Shown: positions 51,420 through 61,016, counted from the first letter of the stretch. The stretch is DNA of 64,000 nucleotides from Pseudophaeobacter flagellatus (GCF_021228235.1 NZ_JAJQRG010000004.1:339441-403440); one strand, 5' to 3'. Made by a program: numbers and translations. Notes: generated by a model from the letters alone, not told the origin.

Positions 51420-54314
51420 ATGCTTAGGAAAAAGACCAACGGGGTTGCGAGACGCCCCCAGCGGAGCTCGATCCTCAATCAGGTTGCGGAAGCATCCGTT
51501 GACCGGCGCGCCTTTTTGCGCGGGTCTGGCCTGGCCATTGGTGGCCTGGCTGCGATCAGTGCCACAGGTGGCACGGTCACACAGGCGACTGCGGCAACAG
51601 CCGCGACAGGCGCGGTTGAAACAATCAAATCCGTCTGCACCCACTGTTCGGTTGGTTGTACCGTCATCGCCGAGGTGGAAAACGGTGTCTGGACGGGGCA
51701 GGAACCCGGCTGGGACAGCCCCTTCAACATGGGCGCGCATTGCGCCAAGGGTGCCTCGGTGCGCGAACACGCGCATGGCGAACGTCGCCTGAAGTACCCG
51801 ATGAAAAAAGAGGGTGGTGAGTGGAAGCGCATCTCCTGGGATCAGGCCATCGACGAAATCGGCGGCGGCATGATGGACATCCGCGAAGAAAGCGGTCCTG
51901 ACAGCGTCTACTGGCTTGGCTCGGCCAAGTACAATAACGAACAGGCCTATCTGTTCCGTAAATTCGCGGCCTATTGGGGCACCAATAACGTCGACCACCA
52001 GGCGCGGATCTGTCACTCGACGACCGTGGCGGGTGTTGCCAATACATGGGGCTACGGCGCCATGACCAATTCTTACAACGACATCCATAACTCCAAATCG
52101 ATCTTCATCATCGGTGGCAACCCGGCCGAGGCGCACCCTGTCTCGCTGTTGCACCTGCTGAAGGCCAAGGAGCAGAACAATGCGCCAGTGATCGTTTGCG
52201 ATCCGCGCTTTACCCGTACGGCGGCCCATGCGGATGAATATGTCCGCTTCCGTCCCGGCACCGATGTGGCGCTGGTCTGGGGTATTCTGTGGCATATCTT
52301 TGAAAACGGCTGGGAAGACAAAGAGTTCATCCGCACCCGTGTCTGGGGCATGGAACAGATCCGCGACGAGGTGAAGAACTGGACGCCAGAGGAAGTCGAG
52401 CGCGTCACTGGTGCGCCCGGTGAGCAGCTGCAGCGCGTTGCCCGCACCCTGGCCAACAACCGTCCCGGCACCGTGATCTGGTGCATGGGGGGTACTCAGC
52501 ACACCACGGGTAACAACAACACCCGCGCCTATTGCATCCTGCAGCTGGCGCTTGGCAACATGGGTGCCTCTGGCGGCGGCACCAACATTTTCCGTGGCCA
52601 CGATAATGTGCAGGGCGCGACCGATCTGGGCGTGCTGTCGCATACGCTGCCTGGGTACTATGGCTTGTCCAAGGGCGCTTGGGCCCACTGGGCGCGCGTC
52701 TGGGAAGAAGACCCAGAATGGCTCGCCAATCAGTTTGATACGCTGAAAGGTGCAGATGGCAAAGACAAGAGCCTGCAGAACCTGAAAGGCATCCCTGTCA
52801 GCCGCTGGATTGATGGTATCCTGGAAGACAAGGACAATATTGATCAGCCCAACAACGTGCGGGCGATGGTTCTGTGGGGCCATGCGCCCAATTCGCAGAC
52901 CCGGATGACGGAAATGAAAACGGCAATGGAAAAGCTGGATATGCTGGTCGTGATTGACCCCTATCCAACGGTTTCGGCTGTTTTGCAGGACCGTACCGAT
53001 GGCGTCTATCTGCTGCCGGCCTGTACACAGTTTGAAACGCGTGGCTCTGTAACTGCCTCGAACCGGTCCTTCCAGTGGCGCGACCGCGTGGTTGAACCCC
53101 TGTTCGAGAGCCTGCCGGATGAAGTCATCATGGCCAAGTTCGCCAACAAGTTCGGCTGGGCGGATCGTCTGTTCCGAAACATCGAAATGGATGATGCGGA
53201 AACCCCCAATGTTGAAAGCCTCACCCGCGAATTCAACAAGGGGCTTTGGACCATTGGCTACACCGGTCAAAGCCCCGAGCGGCTGAAACTGCATATGGCC
53301 AACCAGCACACCTTTGACCGCACGACGCTGCGGGCTGTGGGTGGTCCGGCAGATGGGGATTTCTATGGTCTGCCATGGCCCTGCTGGGGCACAGCAGAGA
53401 TGAAGCACCCCGGTACGCCGAACCTCTATGATATGTCGCGGCCGGTCTCTGAGGGCGGTCTGACATTCCGCGCCCGATTTGGCGTTGAACGCGATGGCGA
53501 CAATCTGTTGGCGGAAGGTGTCTACAGCAAGAATTCCGAAATCCAAGACGGCTATCCCGAATTCACCATGCAGATGCTGATGGATCTGGGCTGGGACAGC
53601 GATCTTACCGACGAAGAGCGCGCCTCGATCGAGGCCGTGGCTGGTCCCAAAACCAATTGGAAGACCGACCTTTCTGGCGGTATCCAGCGGGTGGCGATCA
53701 AGCACGAATGTGCGCCTTTCGGCAATGCCAAGGCCCGTGCCGTGGTCTGGACCTTCCCCGATCCGGTGCCCATCCACCGCGAGCCGCTCTATACCAACCG
53801 GCGTGATCTGGTTGAGGATTACCCAACATACGAGGATCGTCACGATTATCGCTTGCCGACCCTCTACGCCTCTATCCAGAAGAATGATGTCTCCAAGGAT
53901 TATCCGATCATCCTCACCTCTGGGCGATTGGTGGAATATGAGGGCGGCGGGGAAGAGACCCGCTCCAACCCTTGGCTGGCCGAGTTGCAGCAGGATATGT
54001 TCGTCGAAATCAACACGCGGGATGCCAATAATCTGGGCGTGCGCGACGGCGAACAGTGCTGGGTCGAAGGCCCCGAAGGAGGCAAGGTCAAGGTTATGGC
54101 CATGGTCACCGAACGGGTCGGCGCGGGCGTCGCCTTTATGCCTTTCCACTTTGGCGGCCACTACCAGGGCAAGGATCTGCGGGATAAATATCCCGAAGGA
54201 TCGGCCCCCTACGTCTTGGGCGAAAGCGCCAACGTGGCCTTTACCTACGGCTATGACAGCGTCACGCAAATGCAAGAGACCAAGTGCACTCTTTGCAAAA
54301 TCACTGCAGCATAA
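51420..54314 (+). CDS. fdhA: Formate dehydrogenase catalytic (alpha) subunit, Mo/W-bis-MGD, cysteine type
   Basis: A 964-residue periplasmic oxidoreductase that converts formate to CO2. A Tat signal (DRRAFLRGSGLAIGG, about residues 28-42) is followed by the N-terminal 4Fe-4S site with cysteines at about 73, 76, 80 and 108. The active-site residue is Cys198 in HQARICHSTTVAG, in place of selenocysteine, followed by the conserved histidine. Molybdopterin domains include SIFIIGGNPAEAHPV and the C-terminal LTSGRLVEYEGGGEETRSNPWLAELQ. It partners with the beta and gamma subunits encoded next. Confidence 0.95.
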   Translation: MLRKKTNGVARRPQRSSILNQVAEASVDRRAFLRGSGLAIGGLAAISATGGTVTQATAATAATGAVETIKSVCTHCSVGCTVIAEVENGVWTGQEPGWDSPFNMGAHCAKGASVREHAHGERRLKYPMKKEGGEWKRISWDQAIDEIGGGMMDIREESGPDSVYWLGSAKYNNEQAYLFRKFAAYWGTNNVDHQARICHSTTVAGVANTWGYGAMTNSYNDIHNSKSIFIIGGNPAEAHPVSLLHLLKAKEQNNAPVIVCDPRFTRTAAHADEYVRFRPGTDVALVWGILWHIFENGWEDKEFIRTRVWGMEQIRDEVKNWTPEEVERVTGAPGEQLQRVARTLANNRPGTVIWCMGGTQHTTGNNNTRAYCILQLALGNMGASGGGTNIFRGHDNVQGATDLGVLSHTLPGYYGLSKGAWAHWARVWEEDPEWLANQFDTLKGADGKDKSLQNLKGIPVSRWIDGILEDKDNIDQPNNVRAMVLWGHAPNSQTRMTEMKTAMEKLDMLVVIDPYPTVSAVLQDRTDGVYLLPACTQFETRGSVTASNRSFQWRDRVVEPLFESLPDEVIMAKFANKFGWADRLFRNIEMDDAETPNVESLTREFNKGLWTIGYTGQSPERLKLHMANQHTFDRTTLRAVGGPADGDFYGLPWPCWGTAEMKHPGTPNLYDMSRPVSEGGLTFRARFGVERDGDNLLAEGVYSKNSEIQDGYPEFTMQMLMDLGWDSDLTDEERASIEAVAGPKTNWKTDLSGGIQRVAIKHECAPFGNAKARAVVWTFPDPVPIHREPLYTNRRDLVEDYPTYEDRHDYRLPTLYASIQKNDVSKDYPIILTSGRLVEYEGGGEETRSNPWLAELQQDMFVEINTRDANNLGVRDGEQCWVEGPEGGKVKVMAMVTERVGAGVAFMPFHFGGHYQGKDLRDKYPEGSAPYVLGESANVAFTYGYDSVTQMQETKCTLCKITAA

Positions 54315-54326
54315 GGAGAAAGAAAG

Positions 54327-54920
54327 ATGGCAAGAGCAAAGTTCCTCTGCGACGCCGAACGCTGCATTGAATGCAACGCCTGTGTGACCGCCTGTAAAAA
54401 TGAGCACGAGGTGCCTTGGGGCATCAACCGGCGCCGTGTTGTTACCATCAATGATGGCAAACCCGGTGAGCGCTCGATCTCGGTGGCCTGCATGCATTGT
54501 TCCGATGCGCCCTGTATGGCCGTGTGCCCGGTGGATTGCTTTTACCAGACCGAAGACGGTGTGGTGCTGCACTCCAAGGATCTGTGCATCGGTTGTGGCT
54601 ATTGCTTCTATGCGTGCCCTTTTGGCGCGCCGCAATATCCGCAGGCCGGCAGCTTTGGCAGCCGTGGCAAGATGGACAAATGCACCTTCTGTGCCGGTGG
54701 CCCTGAAGAGAACAATTCCAATGCGGAGTTCTCGAAATATGGCCGCAACCGGATTGCCGAAGGCAAGCTGCCGATCTGCGCCGAGATGTGTTCCACCAAG
54801 GCCCTGCTGGCCGGGGATGGCGATACGGTCTCTGCGATTTACCGCGAACGGATCGTGGCGCGCGGCTTTGGCTCTGGCGCTTGGGGCTGGGGTACAGCCT
54901 ATGAGCTAAAGGGCGGCTAA
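54327..54920 (+). CDS. fdh3B: Formate dehydrogenase FDH3-type iron-sulfur (beta) subunit
   Basis: A 197-residue polyferredoxin with four cysteine clusters: CDAERCIECNACVTACKNEHEV, CMHCSDAPCMAVCPVDC, CIGCGYCFYACPFGAP and CTFCAGG...CAEMCSTKALLAGD. It relays electrons from the catalytic subunit to the membrane cytochrome. It has no signal peptide of its own and is probably co-exported with the alpha subunit. Starts 12 bp after fdhA with AAGGAG. Confidence 0.94.
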   Translation: MARAKFLCDAERCIECNACVTACKNEHEVPWGINRRRVVTINDGKPGERSISVACMHCSDAPCMAVCPVDCFYQTEDGVVLHSKDLCIGCGYCFYACPFGAPQYPQAGSFGSRGKMDKCTFCAGGPEENNSNAEFSKYGRNRIAEGKLPICAEMCSTKALLAGDGDTVSAIYRERIVARGFGSGAWGWGTAYELKGG

Positions 54921-55036
54921 ACGCTGGTATCTGCTTGCGTAAGACAACCTGCGTAAAAGAACGACGGCCTGCCCAGTGCAGGCCGTCTGCAAACTGGTAT
55001 TTTTTCAAATTTGCGACCCGCAAAGGAGTGTGGCCC

Positions 55037-56287
55037 ATGCTGCGCCTGGCATTTCCCTTTTTCCTGCAGCTGATGCTGTGGTTCCCCTTTGGGCCTGAAC
55101 AGGCGCTGGCACAGGAGGCTAATACCGCTGTCGGCACCCCTGCGGCAGATGCAGCCGTGGACCGCAGTGCAACAGGCGGGGCGCAGACCTTGGCGGATAT
55201 CCTGGCCCGGCAAAAGGGGCAGGCGCTGGATGAAGGCTTCCGGCGGAACAATATTGGCGACCCTGCGGCCGCTGCGGCCATGACCCAGCAGCTCGGCACG
55301 CTTGGCGGTGCCTCGGATCCCGATCTGTGGCGACAAATGCGCTATGGCACTGCCGAGGTTCGGGTTTCGGCCGGTGGAGATGTGGCCAAGGTGCTGATCC
55401 AGGATGGTGGCATGACCTGGCTGAACTTTCGCGCTGGACCGCTGCGCCACTATGGCGGCTGGCTGCTGCTGGGGACTATTGGGGGGCTGTTGCTGTTCTT
55501 TCTGCTGCGGGGCCGGATCATGATTGACGGAGAAAAGACCGGCCGCACGGTGACGCGTTTCAAGGCGACTGAACGCTTTGCGCATTGGTTGATGGCGGGG
55601 TCTTTTGTTATTCTTGGCGTGACCGGGCTTTTGTCGCTGTTTGGCCGGGTGGTCATCGCCCCCTATCTGGGCAAAGCGCCCAATGCAGCGATTTTGGACC
55701 TGGGAAAATGGCTTCACAATATGGTGGCCTGGGGCTTTATCGTCGGGCTGGTCATGGTCTTTGTTATGTGGGTGGCCCACAACATTCCAAACCGTACCGA
55801 TCTGGTCTGGTTGCGCCAGTTTGGCGGCATTGTCGGGTCTGCGCACCCGCCGGCCAAGAAATTCAACGCCGGGCAAAAGATGATTTTCTGGTCGGTCATT
55901 CTGTTTGGAACGTCGATTGCGGTGTCAGGGATTTCCCTGTTGTTCCCCTATGAGCTGCAACTCTTTGCCAAGACCTTTGCGGTGATCAACTCCACTGGTC
56001 TGCCAGAGATGCTCGGCTTTGGTTTGTTGCCGGTTGACCTGGCGCCACAAGAAGAAATGCAACTAGCCCAAGCCTGGCATGCCGCGCTTTCCTTTGTGTT
56101 GATGGCGATCATTATTGCCCATATCTATATCGGCTCTCTCGGGATGGAGGGCGCCTATGATGCCATGGGCTCGGGGCAGGTGGACGAAGCCTGGGCCCGT
56201 CAGCACCACTCGATTTGGCTAGAAGAGGTCCTGGAAGAAGATCAGGCCCCCGCAAGGCCGGACAAGACGCAGCACCCGGCGGAATAA
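55037..56287 (+). CDS. Formate dehydrogenase cytochrome b (gamma) subunit
   Basis: A 416-residue membrane subunit. An N-terminal signal-like segment and about 110 periplasmic residues precede four to five helices: YGGWLLLGTIGGLLLFFLL, FAHWLMAGSFVILGVTGLLSL, WLHNMVAWGFIVGLVMVFVMW, IFWSVILFGTSIAVSGISLLF and WHAALSFVLMAIIIAHIYIG. Histidines in ERFAHW, KWLHNM and AWHAAL are likely haem b ligands. It passes electrons to quinone. ATG 55037 after AAAGGAG is preferred over 54935. Confidence 0.92.
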   Translation: MLRLAFPFFLQLMLWFPFGPEQALAQEANTAVGTPAADAAVDRSATGGAQTLADILARQKGQALDEGFRRNNIGDPAAAAAMTQQLGTLGGASDPDLWRQMRYGTAEVRVSAGGDVAKVLIQDGGMTWLNFRAGPLRHYGGWLLLGTIGGLLLFFLLRGRIMIDGEKTGRTVTRFKATERFAHWLMAGSFVILGVTGLLSLFGRVVIAPYLGKAPNAAILDLGKWLHNMVAWGFIVGLVMVFVMWVAHNIPNRTDLVWLRQFGGIVGSAHPPAKKFNAGQKMIFWSVILFGTSIAVSGISLLFPYELQLFAKTFAVINSTGLPEMLGFGLLPVDLAPQEEMQLAQAWHAALSFVLMAIIIAHIYIGSLGMEGAYDAMGSGQVDEAWARQHHSIWLEEVLEEDQAPARPDKTQHPAE

Positions 56288-56309
56288 GACAGGCATGAAA
56301 ACAGATGGC

Positions 56310-56350
56310 GCAGGCAGGCCCGACCCTGATAGGTTGGGCAGGCCTGCTTT
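56310..56350 (+). terminator. Hairpin after the formate dehydrogenase operon
   Basis: GCAGGC-AG-GCCCGACC-CTGATA-GGTTGGGC-AG-GCCTGC, a 14-bp stem with an AG/AG internal loop and one G-U pair, then TTT. It may partially end transcription before the response-regulator gene. Confidence 0.6.
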
Positions 56351-56377
56351 GGTACGACCGGGGCAAGTGAGGCAGCA

Positions 56378-57754
56378 ATGAAAGACAGGGCAGTAGCGGC
56401 AATGACGCGGGCAGAAGGCGCAAGCGACGAATACGGAGAGAACCTGGCCAATGCCTCGATCCTGGTGATTGATGACGAACCGGGCATGCGCAACTTTCTG
56501 ACCAAGATCCTGGCGCCGCGCTGCAAACGGGTTGAACAGGCCGCATCGGCTGCCGAGGCCTCGACCATTCTGGATCAGGCGCATTTTGATCTGATCATTC
56601 TGGACAATATCATGCCAGGCAAAACCGGGCTGGAATGGGTGCAGGAACAGCGCCGGGTGGGGCTGTTTGCCGATACCATTCTGGTGACAGCCTACGCCGA
56701 TCTGGAAACGGCTATTCTGGCGCTGCGCACCGGAGTTGCCGATTTTGTGCTGAAACCGTTTCGGGCCAATCAGATCCTCAACTCTGTGGCGCGGGCGCTG
56801 GATCGCAAATATCTGCGGCGCGAAAATTATTTGTTGAAGCATGAGCTTCTGGCCGAAGGCAGCGCGGCACGTGGGCGGCTGTTGGGCATATCGCCTGCCA
56901 TCAGCCAGGCACGCGATATGCTGCACCGTCTGGCACCATTGCCAACGCCGGTATTGTTCACTGGGGCCAGTGGTACGGGCAAGGAAATCGCCGCGCGCAC
57001 TCTGCATTCGTTGTCTGATCGCGCGATGCAGCCCTTTGTGGCGGTGAACTGTGCCGGGATTGCACCTGACCGCATCGCCTATGAGCTGTTTGGCCAGATT
57101 GATGAGCAGAACCGCCGCAAGGACGGATTGTTCCTGCATGCTGACGGGGGCACGCTGTTTCTTGATGAGGTCGCTCAGATGCCGGATCAGGTACAGGCGG
57201 CGCTGCTGCGGGTGCTAGAGGATCAGCGGGTACGCCCTGTTGGAGCCGAGCGGGATATTCCATTGAACCTGCGGTTCCTTTTCGCCACCAACGCTGATCT
57301 GCAGGCCGCAGTTGAAGACGGGCGCTTTCGGGCAGATCTGTACCACCGGATCAATGTTGTTGAGATCCAGATGCCCCCCTTGAAAGAGCGCATTGAAGAC
57401 ATCGTCGAGCTGGCAGCCCTATTCATGGAACAATTCGCCAGCAGCCTCGGCATGGAGGCACTGGAGTTGAACGAAGAGACCCTGTTGAAGTTTGCGCGCT
57501 ACGACTGGCCCGGTAACGTGCGCGAGCTGCGCAATCTGATTGAACGTTCGGTGATCCTGGGGGAATTCCCGGAAGAATTTGCCGGCAAGGGGGCCATCAC
57601 CGGGGCGGCGGCGGTAGAATCGCTGGATTTGGTGACCCAGCGCCATATCATGCATGTGCTGGACGCCTGCGATGGCAACCGCGCTGAAGCAGCGCGCCGT
57701 CTTGGGGTATCGCGGAAAACCGTTGATCGCAAATGCGCCAGCTGGGATCTCTGA
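56378..57754 (+). CDS. NtrC-family response regulator lacking the sigma-54 GAFTGA loop
   Basis: A 458-residue regulator: receiver domain with acidic pocket D32-D33 and phosphorylatable D76 (ILDNIMPG), K127 (LKPF); AAA+ domain with Walker A GASGTGKE (196-203), Walker B GGTLFLDEV (257-265) and the C-terminal Fis-type helix-turn-helix GNRAEAARRLGVSRKTVDRK. Between ELFG and the Walker B the usual GAFTGA segment is absent, replaced by QIDEQNRRKDG. It probably controls the formate dehydrogenase genes with sigma-70-type polymerase. Partner kinase lies convergent downstream. Confidence 0.92.
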   Translation: MKDRAVAAMTRAEGASDEYGENLANASILVIDDEPGMRNFLTKILAPRCKRVEQAASAAEASTILDQAHFDLIILDNIMPGKTGLEWVQEQRRVGLFADTILVTAYADLETAILALRTGVADFVLKPFRANQILNSVARALDRKYLRRENYLLKHELLAEGSAARGRLLGISPAISQARDMLHRLAPLPTPVLFTGASGTGKEIAARTLHSLSDRAMQPFVAVNCAGIAPDRIAYELFGQIDEQNRRKDGLFLHADGGTLFLDEVAQMPDQVQAALLRVLEDQRVRPVGAERDIPLNLRFLFATNADLQAAVEDGRFRADLYHRINVVEIQMPPLKERIEDIVELAALFMEQFASSLGMEALELNEETLLKFARYDWPGNVRELRNLIERSVILGEFPEEFAGKGAITGAAAVESLDLVTQRHIMHVLDACDGNRAEAARRLGVSRKTVDRKCASWDL

Positions 57755-57801
57755 ACTCGCGTGCTCCGCGTCTGCTTTAGCCTGAACCAGCCTGCGCTTG
57801 G

Positions 57802-59763
57802 TCAGGCGATACTACCCTGCTCTGATGCGACGGCGGGCAGCCAGATCGAGAAGGCAGCCCCGCCTTCGGTGCGATTGCGGGCTGAGATGATCCCGCCAGC
57901 CCGCTGCACGAGGGTCTGGCTGATAGAGAGCCCCAGGCCAGTCCCTTCGCCCAGTTTTGTGGTGAAAAACGGATTGAACACAGCGCCGATCTGATCTTCG
58001 GCAATGCCGCAGCCTGTGTCAGCGACCGTCAGCAGCGCCCCCACCTTGCCGTCACGCTCTGCCGCGCAAAGAGACAGAGTCAAGCTGCCGGCCCCGGCCA
58101 TCGCCTGGGTGGCGTTGAGGATCAGGTTGATCACCACCTGCTGTAGCTCTCCGGGGTCAATCCGCACTGGCGGAGGCGCGTCGTCGCCGTCGGCAAAACG
58201 CTTGTCCACCTGAATGGCCTGACGCGAAATCACGTGGTCCACCAGCACCAGACAATCGCTGACCAGAGGCGCAAGATCGAGGCTTTCCTCAAAGGTGCCA
58301 AATTCAGACGGGCGGGCGAATTGCAGCAGCTTGCCGACGATGGCGCCAATGCGCATGACCTGATTGTCGATCAGGTTCAGTTCGGTCTGCAACTCATCGG
58401 CAGCCTCGCCCAGGGTCATGCGGATGACATCAACATTGCCCTGGATCACCGCCACCGGGTTGTTGATCTCATGGGCGACACCGGCGGTAATTTCCCCAAT
58501 CGAGGCAAGCTTTTCGCTCATCACCAGCTGTTTGAAGGTTTCTTCCAGTTTCTTGTTGGCATCACGCAGTTCTGCGGTGCGCCGATCCACACGGGCGTTC
58601 AGCTCGTCCGCCCAATCGCGCAGGCGCTGATCACGGTCCTGGATCTGGTCCAACAGGCTGTCGAGGTGGCCTGCCACCTGGCCAATTTCATCCTGCCGCC
58701 GGGTGGTGCCGTTGCGGGCGGTCAAATCTCCACGTTCGACCCGCTTCATGGTCTGGCTCATCCGTTCCAGCGGCGCAAATATCCCCTTGGCCAGCCACAA
58801 GAAAAGCGGCGCAGATAGGACCATGACCAGCAGGAATACCGCGACAATGGTCCAATAGGCCTCGCCTTTGGCAGCGGTATAGGGCGCTTCGAGAAAGCCG
58901 ACATAGAGCATGCCAACGCGGCTGCCAAAGCTGTCGGTCAGTGGCAGATAACCCGAGATATACCAGTCATTGACCACAAAGGCGCGGTCCAGCCAGGTGC
59001 GCCCCTCGTCCAGCACCTTGTTGCGCACCACGGCAGAGACGCGGGTGCCAAGCGCACGCACATCCTCAAACAGGCGCACATTGGTGGAAATGCGGGTGTC
59101 ATCCAGAAACAGGGTGGCCGTGCCCTGCCGGTTCTGTTCGGCAGGCCCGCCGAGATAGACCAGTGCATTCAGGGTGTCGATAAAGTCGAGATTACGGTTC
59201 AGCAGGCGCCCACCGCGCAGCACGCCGTAATGGCCAAGAGCGGCGACGGGGGCCGTGGCATGCAACATCATGCCGCGATCTTCGACCTCTCGTTGAGTCG
59301 GCGCAGCGGCCTCGGTTTCAATCAGTGGAATGCGGGCATCTTCCACCATATGCGGCAGGGCCTGTGCCAGGTCCTGCGGCGAAAAAATGTCAATCTGTGC
59401 CGCGCGCTGCCCGTTGACGGCTGCCTGTACCACTGGCCACTCCCCTAGGGGTGAGCCCAGATCCTGAGGCGTAAGATATTCCAGAAAATCTAGCTGCAAC
59501 GCGGCGCGCAGGGGGGCCAGATGGGCCTGAACCGCTGCTGGTCCTTTGGTCAGAGCCTGTTGAAAATCGGTGGAGTTTGCAATGCTGTGCAGGCTTTCGG
59601 CACTGCCGGTCTGCAGGTGGCCAAGATATTGTTCCGCGATACGCAGATCGCTTTCTACCTTGGCGATGAGGACCGCATCATAATCCGCGTTCCAACGCGC
59701 CATTGCCAGGGTCAGCAACAGCGGCATCAGCACCGCTAGGGGCAGCAGCGCCAGCAAAAGCAA
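57802..59763 (-). CDS. Membrane sensor histidine kinase
   Basis: A 653-residue kinase: N-terminal helix (LLLALLPLAVLMPLLLTLA), a periplasmic sensor of about 280 residues, a second helix (YWTIVAVFLLVMVLSAPLFLWLA), HAMP, a coiled coil, H-box with His431 in GVAHEINNPVAVIQGN, N-box NLILNATQAM, and G-boxes DTGCGIAED, GEGTGLGLSIS. Its fold and location make it the partner of the adjacent response regulator. The start is uncertain: TTG 59763 is the first conventional start in frame, but a CTG at 59784 would give the typical leader KSVRLRLLLLALL. Confidence 0.9.
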   Translation of the reverse strand: MLLLALLPLAVLMPLLLTLAMARWNADYDAVLIAKVESDLRIAEQYLGHLQTGSAESLHSIANSTDFQQALTKGPAAVQAHLAPLRAALQLDFLEYLTPQDLGSPLGEWPVVQAAVNGQRAAQIDIFSPQDLAQALPHMVEDARIPLIETEAAAPTQREVEDRGMMLHATAPVAALGHYGVLRGGRLLNRNLDFIDTLNALVYLGGPAEQNRQGTATLFLDDTRISTNVRLFEDVRALGTRVSAVVRNKVLDEGRTWLDRAFVVNDWYISGYLPLTDSFGSRVGMLYVGFLEAPYTAAKGEAYWTIVAVFLLVMVLSAPLFLWLAKGIFAPLERMSQTMKRVERGDLTARNGTTRRQDEIGQVAGHLDSLLDQIQDRDQRLRDWADELNARVDRRTAELRDANKKLEETFKQLVMSEKLASIGEITAGVAHEINNPVAVIQGNVDVIRMTLGEAADELQTELNLIDNQVMRIGAIVGKLLQFARPSEFGTFEESLDLAPLVSDCLVLVDHVISRQAIQVDKRFADGDDAPPPVRIDPGELQQVVINLILNATQAMAGAGSLTLSLCAAERDGKVGALLTVADTGCGIAEDQIGAVFNPFFTTKLGEGTGLGLSISQTLVQRAGGIISARNRTEGGAAFSIWLPAVASEQGSIA

Positions 59764-59879
59764 TCTGAGGCGGACGGATTTCAGGCCTTTTCCCCTTTGG
59801 CTGGAACCGCACGCGGCGCTGGCATTTCGATGCGGTCAGGGTGCCATTTCTTGGGGAGGGCTGGCAAGGGTTAGCAGGA

Positions 59880-59918
59880 AAAGGGCGGCACCCAGGGGGC
59901 ATGCCTGCCAGGTGCCGC
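59880..59918 (-). terminator. Terminator of the glyceraldehyde-3-phosphate dehydrogenase gene
   Basis: On the minus strand GCGGCACC pairs with GGTGCCGC around a loop that can itself pair (GGCA/TGCC), followed by CCTTTTCC. It is 11 bp past the stop codon. Confidence 0.7.
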
Positions 59919-59928
59919 GCGGGTGGCT

Positions 59929-60930
59929 TTAGATCAGGCTGCCCATATGGCGGCCAGTGTCAAGCATCCGGTTGGAAAAGCCCCATTCGTTATCATACCA
60001 GCTGACCACGCGGACCAATCCGCCCTCGGTGACCGAGGTCTGCCCCGCTGCAAAGCAGGAGGAATGTGGATCATGGTTGAAATCAATCGAAACCATGGGA
60101 TCGACTTCATAGGACAGAATGCCCTTGAGCGCGCCATTCGCCGCCTCTTGCAGGGCGGCATTCACTGCATCAACGGTGGCGGGGCGTTCCGGCATAAAGC
60201 TCAGGTCCACCACGGATACATTGGGCGTGGGCACCCGAATGGCAGAGCCTTCCAGCCGCCCTTTTAGCTTTGGCAGCACCTCTGCGATGGCGCGGGCCGC
60301 CCCTGTCGAGGTGGGCACCATCGACAGGGCCGCCGCGCGACCGCGATAGAGATCACTGTGCGGGCTGTCATGGGTTGGCTGATCCCCGGTATAGGCGTGG
60401 ATCGTAGTCATATAGCCAGTCTGGATGCCAAAGCTCTGGTCCAGTACCTGCGCCACCGGGGCGAGGCAGTTGGTGGTGCAAGAGGCGTTGGAGACAATCA
60501 GATCGGCGGCTGTCAGATCGGTATGATTGACGCCGTATACCACGGTGCGGTCCATGCCCTTACCCGGAGCCGACAGCAGGACGCGCTTGGAGCCATTGCC
60601 CAGATGTGCGGCAGCGGCGTCGCGGCTGGTAAAGCGCCCGGTGCATTCAAAGGCGATATCGACATCGTCCCAAGAGAGGTCCTTGGGATCGCGCAGCGCG
60701 CTAAGCCGAAGGGTCTTGCCTGCCACTGTAAGGCTGTCTTCGCTGTGCTGCACCGCAGCCTTTAGCCGCCCATGCACAGAATCATATTTCAGCAGATGCG
60801 CCAGGGTTTGCGCTGGGGCGAGATCATTGATTGCGACGATTTCAATGTCCTGGGCGCCGCTTTCCAGCAGGGCCCGCATAACACCACGGCCAATGCGGCC
60901 AAATCCATTGATGGCGATTTTCAGGGTCAT
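59929..60930 (-). CDS. gap: Glyceraldehyde-3-phosphate dehydrogenase, type I
   Basis: A 333-residue NAD(P)-dependent enzyme of glycolysis/gluconeogenesis. Motifs: IAINGFGRIGRGVMRALLE, the catalytic SNASCTTNCLAPV, HAYTGDQPTHDSPHSDLYRGRAAALSMVPTSTGAARAI and WYDNEWGFSNRM. ATG 60930 with GGAG upstream is chosen over the longer start at 60960. It diverges from a LacI-type regulator, with paired operators between them, so it is a regulated rather than constitutive copy. Confidence 0.96.
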   Translation of the reverse strand: MTLKIAINGFGRIGRGVMRALLESGAQDIEIVAINDLAPAQTLAHLLKYDSVHGRLKAAVQHSEDSLTVAGKTLRLSALRDPKDLSWDDVDIAFECTGRFTSRDAAAAHLGNGSKRVLLSAPGKGMDRTVVYGVNHTDLTAADLIVSNASCTTNCLAPVAQVLDQSFGIQTGYMTTIHAYTGDQPTHDSPHSDLYRGRAAALSMVPTSTGAARAIAEVLPKLKGRLEGSAIRVPTPNVSVVDLSFMPERPATVDAVNAALQEAANGALKGILSYEVDPMVSIDFNHDPHSSCFAAGQTSVTEGGLVRVVSWYDNEWGFSNRMLDTGRHMGSLI

Positions 60931-60980
60931 CAGAGAGCTCCAGTTTACGGCGCAGCACACCTGCGCCGTGATTTTGTTTT

Positions 60981-61016
60981 GTTATCGCTAACGGTTGCGC
61001 TATCGGTAGCGATAAC
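60981..61016. promoter_or_regulatory. Paired LacI-type operators between gap and its regulator
   Basis: GTTATCGCTAAC (60981-60992) and GGTAGCGATAAC (61005-61016) are inverted copies with 10-bp identical arms and centres 24 bp apart. Each has the GTTA-N4-TAAC/C form with a central CG typical of LacI-family operators. Confidence 0.75.

Noticed and set aside
50973..54635. Open frame of over 1200 codons on the minus strand opposite fdhA and fdh3B
   Set aside because: It is the antisense shadow of strongly conserved genes; GC-rich codons leave few stops on the other strand, and the product shows no family motifs.
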